Source: Phyllostachys edulis (taxonomy: Eukaryota > Streptophyta > Magnoliopsida > Poales > Poaceae). From it: 64,000 bases of DNA. Below are positions 48,110 to 59,950 of this stretch, piece by piece. The stretch is taken from positions 57,410,611 to 57,474,610 of the forward strand of contig CM070548.1 of assembly GCA_036346405.1 (NCBI GenBank), in the 5' to 3' direction. Below the pieces are notes generated by a model. The model did not search any database. It was not told the DNA's origin and saw only the letters and a list, made by a program, of their open reading frames with translations. The translations under genes and the position numbers were made by a program. Within the stretch, counting starts at the first letter, position 1; every line of letters begins with the position of its first letter.

Positions 48110-48411
48110 CGAGCGGTTATAACAAAAAATCGCGTCGTGATATATAGTAATATCACAGACGGTTCATGTTTAAACCGTCTGTGATATGTAGTAATATCAC
48201 AGACGGTTTTTGGTCAGCACCGTCTGTGATACTTCACAGACGGTTTTAAACATGAACCGTCTGTGATATGACTTCTTCACAGACGGTTTTTAGCGCGGAA
48301 GATAACATAGACGGTCGGTAAACAAAAACTGTCTGAGATTGTTTTTAACACAGACGGTTTCGATGAACCGTCTGTGATCGGGTGTCCAGTATTAGCATTT
48401 TTGTAGTAGTG
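48110..48411. repeat. Right subterminal array of CACTA element
   Basis: Alternating ATCACAGACGGTT and AACCGTCTGTGATAT motifs, then GGGTGTCCAGTATTAGC and the GTAGTAGTG end. The same right-end type (GATGTCCAGTATTATTCC) ends the sequence at 57739. Confidence 0.92.
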
Positions 48412-48414
48412 CTC

Positions 48415-51073
48415 GTTAGATGTATTGTGTCTTCTCCGATATATTTTGTTTCAACTGTCCCCCCAAAAATTGTTGCATACGTATGTTCAAAATGTTGCAG
48501 AGGTTGTAACATCTTTGATATTTTTTTTCGAACTTCCAAGCTAGTTTATCAAGTATATGTATATATATGAACAAGATCTATAATTTTCAAGTGAATTTTA
48601 ACAAGAAACTCGGACCCCCCCCCCTCCCTTTTTGAGATCCAAGTACACTGTTGCAGATGCTGTTTTTTTTTTGTTGCATGTGTCGTCAGAGATGTTGCGC
48701 CGATGGTCTCCTCAACTCTTTGCTCTCACCTATTGCCACCGAAAGAAAAAAGATGAAAGAAAGAAGAGCAGTCCCCCTACCTAAGGAAGTGAACAGTGTG
48801 TCTGCATCATGGATGCACGCGTCCATCGATCCGAATGGACCGAATAATTATCTGAATGGAATGGAATTGCGAGGAGAATGATCTGGGAAGTCATTCTTGT
48901 TGCACCATGATTGCTTTGAAAGAAGAAAGAAAGCAGGAATAAGATTTCTGGGAGTGGGGGTAGAGACAGGAACAATGGGAAGAAAAGGAGAAATGGGTGG
49001 CCAACATGACAATCTGATGCCATATGTTACATTGCATTTTCTCCCACTATTTGTTTTGTTTCCAACCTAGATTTCTTCATCCGTTCCGTTGGCGTGCAAG
49101 CTAAGATGTGATGTGTGAAATGTATCATGCGTGTACATGTGTGCCGAGGGGACTGACGAAGTTGCAACAAAGCAACCTCTTTGGATGCAACAAGAAAAGG
49201 GTGGTTTAATTCTTGTGCCTGTGCCCACACATGAGGTGGCATATTCCCCTCTGAAAGTATGGGTGTTTGTGATGTTTATATAGGTACTGGTGAGTGGTGA
49301 CGACCTCTAACCAATGCAAGCCCTGGAAGCAAAGGAAAAGGACACTTTTGTAGTACCCCCATGAGTGACTCCCCTTAACTAAAACAAACAAATCTTGATT
49401 TGGTGCCCTGGGAAAGAGAGAGAAAAAGAATGTGGTAAAAGTGAGATGAGTGGTAAAAATGAGATGAGGAGATCTCATCTTTTCCAAGGCTTTGCATGCA
49501 TGACCCACTTGAACATGTCTTGGACTTGATCATGAGGGTAAAAGATGCCATGCCATGTTTCCACCGCACCCCCATCCACACAAGGACATGCACCTTCTTC
49601 ATCTTTGCACCTTGCTTTACTGAAGTGTACTGGTACTACATGTTTTCGTCCTCCTCCTTTTCCTTTCTAGCTGCTTGGGAATCTATACATCTATCTACCT
49701 ACACCAATCCATGGAGCTATCTGCTACTATCTAATGATGATGGATCTCACCCTCGTGACACCTTTGCTTGTCGTGGTGGTGGTGGTGGTGGTGTCTGGAT
49801 CCATTTGGAATTGAATTCTTTTCCTCTTTTCTCATCAACTGCATAGGAAGTTGCAAAGTAGTGGTGGAGGTGTCAAGGTCCAACTGCCCAAAGCTCCTCC
49901 CAAAGTAATAAGTGCATCTAGTATAAGGGGATCAAAAGCAGGCATGGTTGGGATGGATTGGATTGGATACCTAGGGCTCATCACAGGCCACTATGGCAGG
50001 CTGGCCTAACTTGTTCCTGCTGGAGTGCTACGTGCTGCTGATATTGCTGCTGTTGGCCACCTTCCAAAAGGTCCATGGTGTGGTGCCAAACGGAAAAGAA
50101 GAGAGAAGATGTGCAACCATCTGTTGCCATTGCCCATTGGACGGTGGTGTGAAGTATACTGGTACTAGTATAGCAGTAGTCCCCTTTGGCGCCATTGAAG
50201 TCATCGTCTGCTGGCTTCTGCTTACCACTGTTGCTCTTGGCTGCTACTGTTGCCTCATTTGCCATGGCGCCATGCATGCGTCTCTACATTGATTTATTTG
50301 CTCGAGGCCAACTTCTGTCTCTCTCTGCCTCCCTCTTTTGGGCCCTTACAGTTTTATAATCCATCGTGATGCAGTTAGAATACTTACAATACTCACTACT
50401 AGTAGTACTAATTAACTGTTCTAGCTTGGGCTACTGCTGAATGCTCTATCAATAATGTGGATTAATCGAGTCCTAGCTAGTAGAACGCTGGTTAGAGTTT
50501 TGCTCTGGGATTTTTTCGTTTTCGAGATATCAATCGATCATATGTTCTGGACGAAAATGAACATCACGACGGATTAAGATACCGACATGGCGACATCCAA
50601 CTAATTAATCCCCAGACCATGGCGCTGTCGGGTTTCATCATATCCCGGAGAACCACTTGCGTTGATGCAACGCATAATCACTCCGGTCACAGATGGATCA
50701 ATTCCGCGCTTCTTAAAATCGCCGCGCAGAATTAATCGTCGTTATTGGCAGATGAATCAGATAATGAAGCCATCGGGTTTTCGGCAATACCCTGAAGTGT
50801 TACATATTTACCCTAATGCCCCTTAATTTATAGGTGTTTGCGTGAAGAGTAAGGTAAAATGTGCAAAGCGCAACTAATGCCAACTAGTTAGTATGCACCG
50901 ACTGGTCCGACCATGTACTTCATTTCAATTACTAGGTATATTTTGAATGCACACTTTACACACAAGTACTGAAAATGTTACAAAACCACGAGAACGACAA
51001 AACGAAATGACCATACTATCATGTCATAAGGACATTGGAAATGTAGCGAGGGTGTATTACATATGTATGCAAG
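48415..51073. other. No convincing gene; one unrecognised ORF
   Basis: The region starts with TTGTTGCA-rich DNA continuous with that left of 44474. The ORF 49993-50292 (99 residues) has a hydrophobic N-terminus (LLECYVLLILLLLATF) and a second hydrophobic stretch near residues 64-90, which would suit a small membrane or secreted protein. The opposite strand is equally open, however, and no family is recognised. Confidence 0.35.
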
Positions 51074-51254
51074 AAAACTACAAAAAATATCAATACAGAC
51101 GGTTTCGTGAGCTATTTGAGTTTATAGGTCAGTAATGACATGAGGTCATCATAGATGGTTTATAGATGAAATCGTCTATGATATCTGATGTATCACATAC
51201 GGTTTGTACCAAGGAACCATATGTGATGATCTTTTCTCTATATATATATTCCTA

Positions 51255-51602
51255 GGAGTACATACTCCCACTTCGAATATGCCACTTAAACGAATATATT
51301 ATACTTCTTTATTATTTTTAGTATACTTAAATACCAATTATAAGATACTCCAATGCGACTTGATTGAAAATTTTCATTGGAGCCCTTTATTTTTACTATC
51401 TACCCTTTTTCATATATGAAGAAGTAGATACACAAATTTTGCTATAGAATGTGGACTTTCATGAATTTTTTCATGGAACTCACTTTAGGGTATCTTATGT
51501 CATTATTGGAGTATGCTCAAATTGATAAAGAGATATCATCATCATACGATTTAAGTGGTATATGAAAAGTGGGAGTATGTACTCCTGTGAGTACCATACC
51601 AT

Positions 51603-51604
<2 letters not shown>
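51255..51604. mobile_element. Second copy of foldback A next to (TA)n
   Basis: GAGTACATACTCCCACTT and ATACTTCTTTATTATTTTTA on the left are mirrored in the right half. The unit is followed by a (TA)n then (GA)n tract (51608-51683). It occupies the same position relative to the CACTA left end as in the element at 44477. Confidence 0.75.
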
Positions 51605-51687
<83 letters not shown>

Positions 51688-51956
51688 TCAGGAGAGATCA
51701 GAATGGAATGGTAGGACTACGGGATGCAAGGGAGGATAACTTGACCGTCATGAACACGATTACACAGACAAAGGTGAAATGACATAATTGACATATAAGC
51801 ATGTGAATCCTTCAAGTCATTTAAAAGGAATAATTTACTCAATACACACAATATGTGCACAATAAAAATCAGTATAAAGCTAAGATTTAGAAGATTAATT
51901 ATTGCTCTCAGAACGCTAGTTGCACAAGATTAAAACTTGGCCATCACATCACTCAT

Positions 51957-54250
51957 GCTGTCGAACCCGGGATTGAAGGATCCCAGATTCTCTGTGTTTA
52001 CAACACTAGTCCAGGAACAGCTAGTGTACACAGTTTACAAATATGGTAACAAGTCCACATCACGTACATTATTCATAATATCAGAGTATTTATTACAAAA
52101 GGGCACTTGGCCTAAAGAAAATTACAGCGGAAAGCAAAAGATAGTAGTAGGCCAAATGATACGTCACAGGTAATCGTCTGGGGGCGTAGCCTAGCCGTCC
52201 AAGTTCTCCTCGTCCACGAAGTACTCCTCCTTTGAGATTATTTTCAATAAGTAAGGATGAACACAACTACCGTGCTCGCAGGTTACACCCAAATAACATA
52301 ATTTAATGCATGCAAGGATTACAAAAGAAGGCTTATAGGGTTGATTTTGCATAAAGCCATGTTTCTTTCAAATATTTATAATAAGATCCAAGACAGTTAT
52401 TTTATAACTAAAATTCATTTTATGAAACTCAAGTTTTATAGTTGGACAACCTCCATACAAAGATGTGGAGAAGGATACCCTCCTATCTCATGGCTAACCC
52501 CCCAACTTTTCAAATTGATAAACCATTTGTGTTAAATCCATTTTTAAATCAAAACCAAAGTCTAACTTTGAGTGGCAAATGCTAAACATGTCCATGACCG
52601 TGGACACGGCTATTCGAATAGATTTACTCTCTCAGAGGTGGTACAACTTTACCCACAAGAGATAATCTGCTTTTGATGTCGACCAATACACGCTTCCGAA
52701 GGCGTGCGACTAAGCAATTATCACAAGGCCGTTACAATGCTCTACCTTAAAGTATTTATGCTCGCTAAGGTTTCACTTCCATTGGACTGACCATCCTTCG
52801 GAAGCCCCCTCTTGCGCCAGGTGGGAATACTGTCTAACCAACACCCACACAACACATGGCACAAATAACAGTAGAGTATTGCAAATTATTAAGTCTAGTC
52901 CTGCCCACACAGGACATGTGGTAGTACGGTGGAGTTTAGCAAAAGCGGCTCTCAGGCCGGTCCTTAACTGACTTGGGCGACTTCCAATTAAAACCCTGAG
53001 TATCAACCCTGGCCAGGTTGAGCTCGTGCATAAACCTGCACCCACCAACCATCCATTTCGCCAAAATACAAACCAACTTTTTCCTTTTTGTTTTTCAAAA
53101 TCATTTGTAAAATCTTCCCTGACAAACCAATGCCATAGACCTTTAAAACAATAGTTGATCATTTGGCTAAACTTCCCCAAATCAAATACTTTTGGTCTAA
53201 GCATGTCTTAGCATATCGTTTTTCAAATGATCCTAGTTCATACTATTGTATCAACCAGGTTTTATCTATGGTGACAACATGTTTGATTCAATTTCAACAT
53301 TGGCCATACAAAGGATTTAGGTATAACTATGAATTTAAAAACTTGCATTTAAATAACTGAATTTAAATAAGCATGCAGTACATAATTTAAAACAGAATTT
53401 AAATAATTTTAAATACTGGGATTCAAATATGATCAAAGAATGTAACTTGCCTTGCTCAAAAGTCTGGCCGTTGATTAATTTTGATTCTCCGGACTCGTCG
53501 AAATCTATACGTGAAAATAAGCCAAATTCAAAATGGACTTCAAATGAACTCCAAATGAAATAATTTTAGTTTAGATAGCTACTTTATAATTTTATATAAA
53601 TTTAGAAATTTGAATCACCTAAATTGGAGTTCGTATGAAGAAATACGAGTTCTTGGAAGTTCTTAAACTAAATAAAACCCTAAAACCAGATTTTCTAGAA
53701 TTTCCTCAGTTATTTTTCTAAAGAATAATCTAATTTTGACATCAGTAGAGCACAGTGGCTGAGATTCGGTCTATGACATGTGGGCTGAGTGTGTTGTCGA
53801 CTATCGTCCACGTGTACGCCGACGCTGGCGATTGTCAGCGAAATGGCTTACGTGGCAGTCACCTGGCTCCTACTTAGCACCACGTGGCCTTGCCATGTCG
53901 GATCAATGACGGCGGAGCTCAGACCCCAGTGGTCACCTGCACTCTGCGCCATGGTGACGTGAATGGGTGGTACCAAAGGCAAGAGGAGAAGATGGGGAAC
54001 CTGATGTGCAAGGTTTCGACGACAAGGCGTGACGGAGTTGACGGCAGCGAGGTGAAAGGCGGCGGAGAAGTCGTTCCGGGGCTGCTCCGGCGAAATTGAA
54101 GCGCGCACAAGGTAGTCCACTTGATGGCGAACACGATGGTGTGGTCAAGGGCAGCTGAGCGTCGGTGACGGCGGCGAATTTGGCGGCAGAGCGTCTAGGG
54201 ATCCGTCGGCTTCAAGCTTCAATTCCAGTGGCTAGAGACGTGTAGGAGGT
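51957..54250 (-). mobile_element. LTR-like block, minus orientation
   Basis: Read on the minus strand, it contains long non-coding sequence with GGCAAGTTACATTCTTTGAT, a polyadenylation-like AATAAATACTCTG and a 3' end GGGATCC...GGGTTCGACA near 51957. This is the appearance of a large gypsy LTR. It interrupts the CACTA locus. The 5' end is unclear, and no coding region or second LTR was seen. Confidence 0.45.
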
Positions 54251-54419
54251 CTACATGACAGCAAGTATAATAGAATGTATAAATTGCATGCTCAAAACAA
54301 TAGATAACAGCAGGTAATCTAACAGCTTAAGACAAAATCTATACATAATATCACATCCAATTACATTTGTGACATCAATTCATCATAGAGCAATTCACCG
54401 AGCCCACAAAAAATCACTT

Positions 54420-54860
54420 TGCAATATCTCCCAGTGCTAGGCACATACAAATCACACAGATTGAATATATCCAATAGGACAACACATAAGCAACGTGATA
54501 TGGAAAAAATAGGATGGCTGGGGGGTGGCCGGCTTACCTTGGTGGTCCTTAGGAGGCGTTTGGGGGAGGAGGTGTGCCGGGCTCGAGGAGGAGGCGGTGT
54601 CGAGGACGGCGGCGACGGGCTCGGGGAAGGTAGGAGGCGGGCTCAGGGAGGAGGAACACTGGGCTCGGGGGAGGAGGGGCGCTAGGTTCGGGGAGGCAGC
54701 GGCTCATGCTCGGGGAGCAGGAGGCGGGCTCGGGGGAGGAGGCGTGCTGGGCTCGAGGAGGAGGTGGCGTCGAGGACGGCGGTGGCGGGCTTGGGGGAGG
54801 AAAAACTTAATCATTTTGAGTAGGGGGCGCGGGCAAACCCTAGAGTCCGAATATAAATAG
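54420..54860. repeat. GC-rich imperfect repeats upstream of internal array
   Basis: GGAGGAGG...GGGCTCG and GTCGAGGACGGCGG units recur several times (54580-54790), ending in AAACCCTAGAG. The equivalent blocks in the related elements lie at 5460-5880 and 46440-46740. It may be the promoter/leader of the autonomous parent (inference). Confidence 0.6.
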
Positions 54861-54972
54861 TTCTAAAGTAGAACTGTCTGTGATAAATACACATCACAGA
54901 CAGTTCTAAAGTAGAACTGTATGTGATAAACATACATTGTCATATACATAAATGCAAATTCAGAACATAGAC

Positions 54973-56250
54973 ACCGTAACATCCCAATTTTCTGAAGTTT
55001 AAAAATCTTTTTGAGTAGCTTAGCTCTGTGAAATATTTCACTAAAAGTTTATTTGAATTAAAATAAAGCTTAATATGGACTTTCAAAAGAAAAACAATTT
55101 AATATGATTAATGTCAACATCAACAATTGTTAAAACTATTTTATTTGGGTTATATGTGCTTGGATATATTTTCTATAATTTTCTAGAATTTTTTCAAGTT
55201 CATTTCCTATTTTCTAATTGCTATTTGGATTTTCAGTATTTTCTAAAAAGGAAAAGCTAATATAAATCTTAGAAATAGCTCTAGGCCAAATCCTTAAACT
55301 CCGGGCCCATTTCTCCTTCTCGTGGGCTCAACCATTAACCTCACAAGACCCAACGCTGCGAGTCTGTTTGCTCCGCTACCAGGAGGCCCTTTGTCAGTTG
55401 TCACCTTGCTCGCGTCGTCATCCTCCTCGCGCTGAGCTGGTCCACGAGATTTGCTCACGGTCTACGGGTTCACGGCTCACGGAATAATCAACCTGACATG
55501 TGGGACCCACAGTCATTAACTGGGCTCATGGTGGAACAGATCCACTAAGGTGGTTTGGGTTGAGTTTGGATCCGCCACATACGCATTGACGTGGCAGCTG
55601 ACTGAGCTACACGTGGCTGACACACACGCATGGGCACTGAGGTGGACACTGAGGTGTCTGCCACGCAAGCGACACATCACCTTGATGGCACGGAGACTCG
55701 GGTCCCTAAGGTCGCCGATGAACGGCGGCTCCTTGTCGGTGAAGAAGGGCACCAGCGTGAAGAGAAGGCTATTGCGATCCTAATGGTGTACTCACAGATG
55801 GTTGAGGACGACTGAGGTGGCCGACAGCGAGCTTTAAGCAGCGAAGAAGGTTCGGCTGTTGTCGGAATTGAGCTTCGATGACGCTCCAGTGGCGTGAAGG
55901 GGCGCTAGAGGTAGCCCGAGCGACGGCGGACTCGGCGGTGCAGATAACGTCAATGAAGCATCAACGACGGTGGCGGAATTTGAAGAAAACGAGTTGCAGC
56001 GGTGAAACCCTAAAACTCGAATTGAGGTGGCGCTAGGGTTTTCGGGGCGAGATGGATGGGGGTTTTGGGATACGGGGACATGGGCGATCCTCGGTGTGCC
56101 TTTTATAGGGCCCGAGCGACACTGAGATGGCGGCGGAGTCCTTTTCAGAAGCACTGATGAGATAAGGAAATAGAGAGATTCGGAGGGGATACAATATCAA
56201 TTCGGTTGCAGTTTAGACAGGGCTTCTAGATAGTGAGATCCATGTAGAGA
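54973..56250. mobile_element. LTR-derived or promoter-like block of uncertain orientation
   Basis: The plus strand begins TAACATCCCAATTTTC, like the start of some grass LTRs. On the minus strand, however, TATAAAAGGCACACCGAGG (about 56107-56089), followed by AAAACCCTAGCG, looks like an LTR promoter and leader. The two readings conflict, so the block may be composite. No stable ORF. Confidence 0.35.
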
Positions 56251-56279
56251 ATCCGGGCCAAAAAAGCTATTGTCGGATG

Positions 56280-56614
56280 AAGCTTATCACAGACGGTTTC
56301 AATTAAAAAACTGCCTGTGATAGGTAGGATATCACGAGCGGTTCTATTTACAAACCGCTTGTGATTCATGACGGTTTGTAAATAGAACCGCTCAGGATAT
56401 CCTACCTATCATGACGGTTTTTAATTGAAACCGCTTAGATACTATGCTTCGCTGCACGGTTTCAATAAAAACCGCTTGTGTTATGCCGTACATGATAAGT
56501 TTTGAACCGTCTGTGATAACCGACTGTTATCACAGACATACAAATTCAGACGGTTCAAAAACCGTCTGTGATGACGGTTCCGAACCGTCTGTGATGAGGC
56601 TGTGTGTAGTAGTG
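56280..56614. repeat. CACTA right-end repeat array and terminus
   Basis: A dense array of ACGGTT/AACCG motifs ends GTTCCGAACCGTCTGTGATG, then GGCTGTGTGTAGTAGTG at 56614. Next base triplet is GTT. Confidence 0.9.
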
Positions 56615-56615
56615 G

Positions 56616-57144
56616 TTACGGCCTTGTGGCCGGCGAACACTTCTAGGTCGAGGCACACGAGGCCACGCTGCATGTCGTGGTGCGCGAAGACGAGCGTGAG
56701 GTTGACGATGAAGCAGGCCTCTGGGTTGCCGACACTGGCCAGGTGGTTGATGACGGCTAGGTAGCGCTCGTTGTCCAGCCAATTTATTGTCTTCTCTCGC
56801 TCCAGCGCCACGCGCATCCCCACGGCGTTCTCCTTGGACGCCTTGTAAATGGCCTTGCAACTCCGTAAGAGAATATTAAAAGGTCAAATAAAGGGCGTTG
56901 TTTTTAGTCAGATTAGTAACATGTATATGCATGCATGTATTAGTTGCCGCCACAAACAGTGGTACGTATTTTGTAGGTATATAATTACGTGCATGGCTCG
57001 TAGGTTGCAAAGTTCAGCCATGGGTTGAGGAGAGCTCGCAGCCATGAGGCCGACGATGTGAACGACGATATCATGAGGAAGAGTGACAACGATCACCGAC
57101 CTCCTCACCTTGGTCCTCGCCGTCATGCTCTGCGTGCTCACCAT
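56616..57144 (-). pseudogene. F-box-like plant gene fragment, two exons
   Basis: Exon 1 (57144 to about 56995) encodes VVTLPHDIVVHIVGLMAASS then PMAELCNLR, an F-box-like start. Exon 2 (about 56865-56616) encodes AIYKASKENAVGMRVALERE, LDNERYLAVINHLASVGNPE, ACFIVNLTLVFAHHDMQRGL and CLDLEVFAGHKAV, resembling the helical repeat part of a grass F-box family. A canonical donor is not visible, and the coding sequence stops dead at the CACTA terminus at 56614. F-box proteins recruit SCF ligase substrates, but this piece cannot. It lies between two CACTA right-end arrays, so it may be captured DNA or an insertion target. Confidence 0.5.
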
Positions 57145-57299
57145 GACAAGATATGGACTCGCAAGGTGCGATATGGATATAGCAAGAACTCACTTATAGA
57201 TATGGAAGCATCGCGTGGTGAGACGAAGAGACGCATCGCGTGGCGAGACGAAGAGACACGTCGGCGCGCGAGATGAAGAGACGCATCGCGCGGGGAGCT

Positions 57300-57739
57300 G
57301 AAAAGGCATTGAACGTATCACAAACACTTCCAACCACAAACCGTCTGTCATACAAAATTAAATTATCATAGACGGTTATATATAAAAACCGTTTGTGAAG
57401 TCTGCAATAATCACAAACGGTTCTTGTTATGAACTGTTTGGGAATTATCATAGACGGTTTTACAATCGCGACCGTCTATGTTACTAGCGATGGGTAGAAT
57501 CGTCTGTGATATATAACTATCACAAACGGTTTTTAATAAAAACTGTATGTGATAATTAGGTATCACAGACGGTTCTTATTAAATTAGGTCTGTGATAATT
57601 AGGTATCACAGACAGTTCTACCATTGCTAGTAACATAGATGATTGTGATTGTAAAGTTGTTTGTGATAATTACAACACTGACGGTTTATAGGGAACCGTC
57701 TGTGATGAGATGTCCAGTATTATTCCTTTTGTAGTAGTG
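57300..57739. repeat. Outer CACTA right-end array and terminus
   Basis: Many ATCACAAACGGTT/AACCGTCTGTGAT motifs end GATGTCCAGTATTATTCC, then TTTTGTAGTAGTG at 57739. They are preceded by GACGAAGAGACGCATCG repeats (57190-57290), matching 47990-48095 in the element at 44477. Confidence 0.9.
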
Positions 57740-57742
57740 AAA

Positions 57743-58795
57743 GGAGGTAAAAAAAAGCAGCATCAACTCAATTTCCATGCGTATGTACGTGCTACACTAT
57801 TATGAAACAAGGTAGGGAAAGTATACATTCGTCTCATGATTTGGAAAGGAGCGAGTAGTATGTAACGCTGTAGTTCACATCGATCAACCTGTGCTTGACA
57901 CCATGCACATGCGCGCACGGTCAAATTAACGGGAGAGCTTGCACGAGAGCCGAAGGGGACGAGAAGCAAACGAATGCTCGGGGTAAGGATTCGTGGGCTG
58001 TCCCAACGTTATCAATTACACCGTTGCGTTTCGGAGGCTGCGCTGCTTGTTCCTCCGACGATTGGGCCTGAGCGGTGGACTACTAGGTTTCGTAAATTGG
58101 TAGGAACTACACAGCTGGGCCAGCACGAGCATACATAGCTTGTTTGCGCCAGAGAGTGGGAGAAGGGAACGAACGCAGAATCTCCGGGCCTAAATCGTCA
58201 CGTTTCGTGACCACCCCACCCGACCACGTGACGGGACAGCAGTTGGGATGTAAGTGGGGCGAGCTGCGAACAGACCGTACCCCATTCCGTACAGGCTATG
58301 ATAGCCCGTACGTTCACCCGCATAGGTGTTTTTGTAGGCTTATGTGCTGCCGCTAGCCCGCAAGTATCAGTCACATACATGTGTATTCCAAGATTTAGTG
58401 CGGGTTTGCTTGATCGTGTTAGACTTAATCTTGTCGTTTAAACTTGGTTATTCTTTTCTACTTAGGATTGTTATAGACGCAAGTTTCAGGTGAATCCGAG
58501 TCAGTTTCCAGAGAAGTTCATAACTCTCTATTTTCTCTGGTTCCTGCTTACTGTAGCTTTCAAGTTGTTGTCGATTTCGGATTTTCTGACTCGTGTGAGA
58601 ATCGAAGTCGGAAAACTGATTTGTAACTAGTTTGATGTCTATATAAGAAAGGAAAAATAGAAAAGTCATATCAAGGCGATACGACGCAAATTGAATTTTC
58701 GCCTTTCGTTTCGTTTCCGTGTTCTGTGCTTGGACAAAATACAGAAGTTCAGAGAATCGCTATTTCTGAAAAAGTTCAGAGAAACTTTGAGAGCG
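57743..58795. other. No recognisable gene
   Basis: Non-repetitive sequence with short ORFs only. No terminal repeats, RNA gene or domain was seen. Confidence 0.4.
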
Positions 58796-58799
58796 TTTG

Positions 58800-59330
58800 T
58801 GCTTTAGTTCCAGGTTTTCGTTCCAACAGATCGAACTTGCCTTTGATCGGGACGTAGCCGGCGTCGCGCAGCTGCGGGTACCTGAGCATGCTGCGGAGCG
58901 TGGTGGTGCTGTCCGTCCGGAGCGCGAGCGCGGGGACGCCGAGCCCCCTGGCCGCACCTAGCGCCGTGTAGCACTGCCCGTCGACCACCGTATAGGCGAC
59001 GTCCGGCTATTCTTGCCCGCACAGCAACGACGTAAGCGCCTCCCGGAAGGGCACCTCACAGGCAGCGTTGAGGACCAGGATTTGAGTGACGATGTCGGCA
59101 TTGAGAGACGTGGCCTTGTTGGGGAGCGCCTCGTGGATGGGGACGAAAGTGAGCTCCAGGTGGCGCATGGGGTCGGGCGCGTTGAAGTCGGTGTGTAGAA
59201 CGGTGACGGCGAGGCCGCGCACGCGGAGGAGCGCACCGAGCTAGAGCATAGGGCTGATGTGGCCCTGGAACGGCAGCGGGAATAGCATGATGTGGTCGCG
59301 GACGGCTTGGGGTGCCCGTCCTTGTCCGGC
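58800..59330 (-). pseudogene. UDP-glycosyltransferase N-terminal pseudogene fragment
   Basis: The minus strand encodes HIMLFPLPFQGHISPML, a stop, then LGALLRVRGLAVTVLHTDFN, LELTFVPIHEALPNKATSLN, VPFREALTSLLCGQE, another stop, and YTALGAARGLGVPALALRTD to about FDLLERK. This is the acceptor-binding half of a family-1 plant UGT, with the conserved P-QGH..P motif and the LHTDFNAP start typical of the UGT76/benzoxazinone-glucosyltransferase-like group. Both stops are TAG, in place of a conserved sense codon. No initiating ATG is present, and the C-terminal PSPG half (UDP-sugar site) is absent. Such enzymes glucosylate small molecules; this copy cannot. Confidence 0.85.
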
Positions 59331-59730
59331 CGGCGGCACCGGCCGGCGGCGTGGTCGTTACGAGCTTAACAAGTAGTCATGCAAATTTTAGAACGGAGGA
59401 GATGCCATCGTACACCATGTGATGGCATGAGGTATGATCCAGCAGGCAATGCGGGTCATTCTGCTTTAGAATGCTATGATTTGATGGACTATTGTGGACT
59501 ATTTAGTGGGCTATTTTTTGCGGGGCGGACTAGCAGCTTAGCAGACAGATCCACCCCACTTGCAACCCTAGACAGCAGGCAGGTAAGCTCACCAAGGCCT
59601 CCGGGACGGTGGAAACCCTGGCAGCCATCTGCCCATGCCGCCGCCATCGTCTCCTCATGGCCGCTCTCCTGAAGCTAAGTGCCGATCTATCTAATGTCCA
59701 TCATTCTCCTAGGAAACGAAGAGCAGAGAG

Positions 59731-59950
59731 TGTTAAAAAACTTAGGCCTAGGTCTCGCAAGTCTGGTCCATGATGGGCTCCTCATCCATCTCTAGATTAT
59801 ATATAGGAGGAGACCTCCAACCATTGTACGTACTTTTGAGAAGAGAAATAAAGCGAAGAAAAAGTCCCCCATATCTCTATTTTCAATCTACTATTAACGC
59901 TTGTCTATGAAGTGATCGCTCAGACTGGACTCGCCAGCGACGATTGCTCA
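59731..59950 (+). repeat. Candidate 5' LTR of copia element (220 bp)
   Basis: It starts TGTTAAAAAACTTAGGCC and ends ...GATTGCTCA, giving TG...CA ends. TTATATATAGGAGG near 59796 is a TATA-like promoter. It is followed at once by ATACGTTATCAGCAC, the sequence that usually stands in the primer-binding region of this copia type in grasses. The 3' LTR would lie beyond the window, so the LTR identity cannot be confirmed by comparison. Confidence 0.5.

Larger units (their letters stand above)
44477..48411. mobile_element. Non-autonomous CACTA element with 3-bp target duplication
   Basis: The left end AACTACTACAGAAAAGG (first base A where C is expected) is followed by ACGGTT repeats. The right end is an ATCACAGACGGTT array (48110-48380) finishing GCATTTTTGTAGTAGTG. 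Flanks CTC (44474-44476) and CTC (48412-48414) form the 3-bp duplication expected for CACTA. The 3.9-kb interior holds nested foldbacks with (TA)n tracts, a 75-bp tandem duplication, an internal repeat array and a minus-strand coiled-coil ORF. No tnpA/tnpD domain was recognised, so it would need help in trans. Confidence 0.88.
51077..57739. mobile_element. Interrupted CACTA locus with two right-end types
   Basis: The left end AACTACAAAAAATATC, then ACGGTTTCGTGAGC, matches the terminus at 44477. Right-end arrays stop at 56614 (same type as 10784) and at 57739 (same type as 48411). Flanks AAA (51074-51076) and AAA (57740-57742) could be a target duplication for the outer pair but are low-complexity. 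Within are a copy of foldback A, LTR-like blocks, the internal array (54862-54930) and an F-box-like fragment. Either one element was interrupted or two are nested; I cannot decide. Confidence 0.6.
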
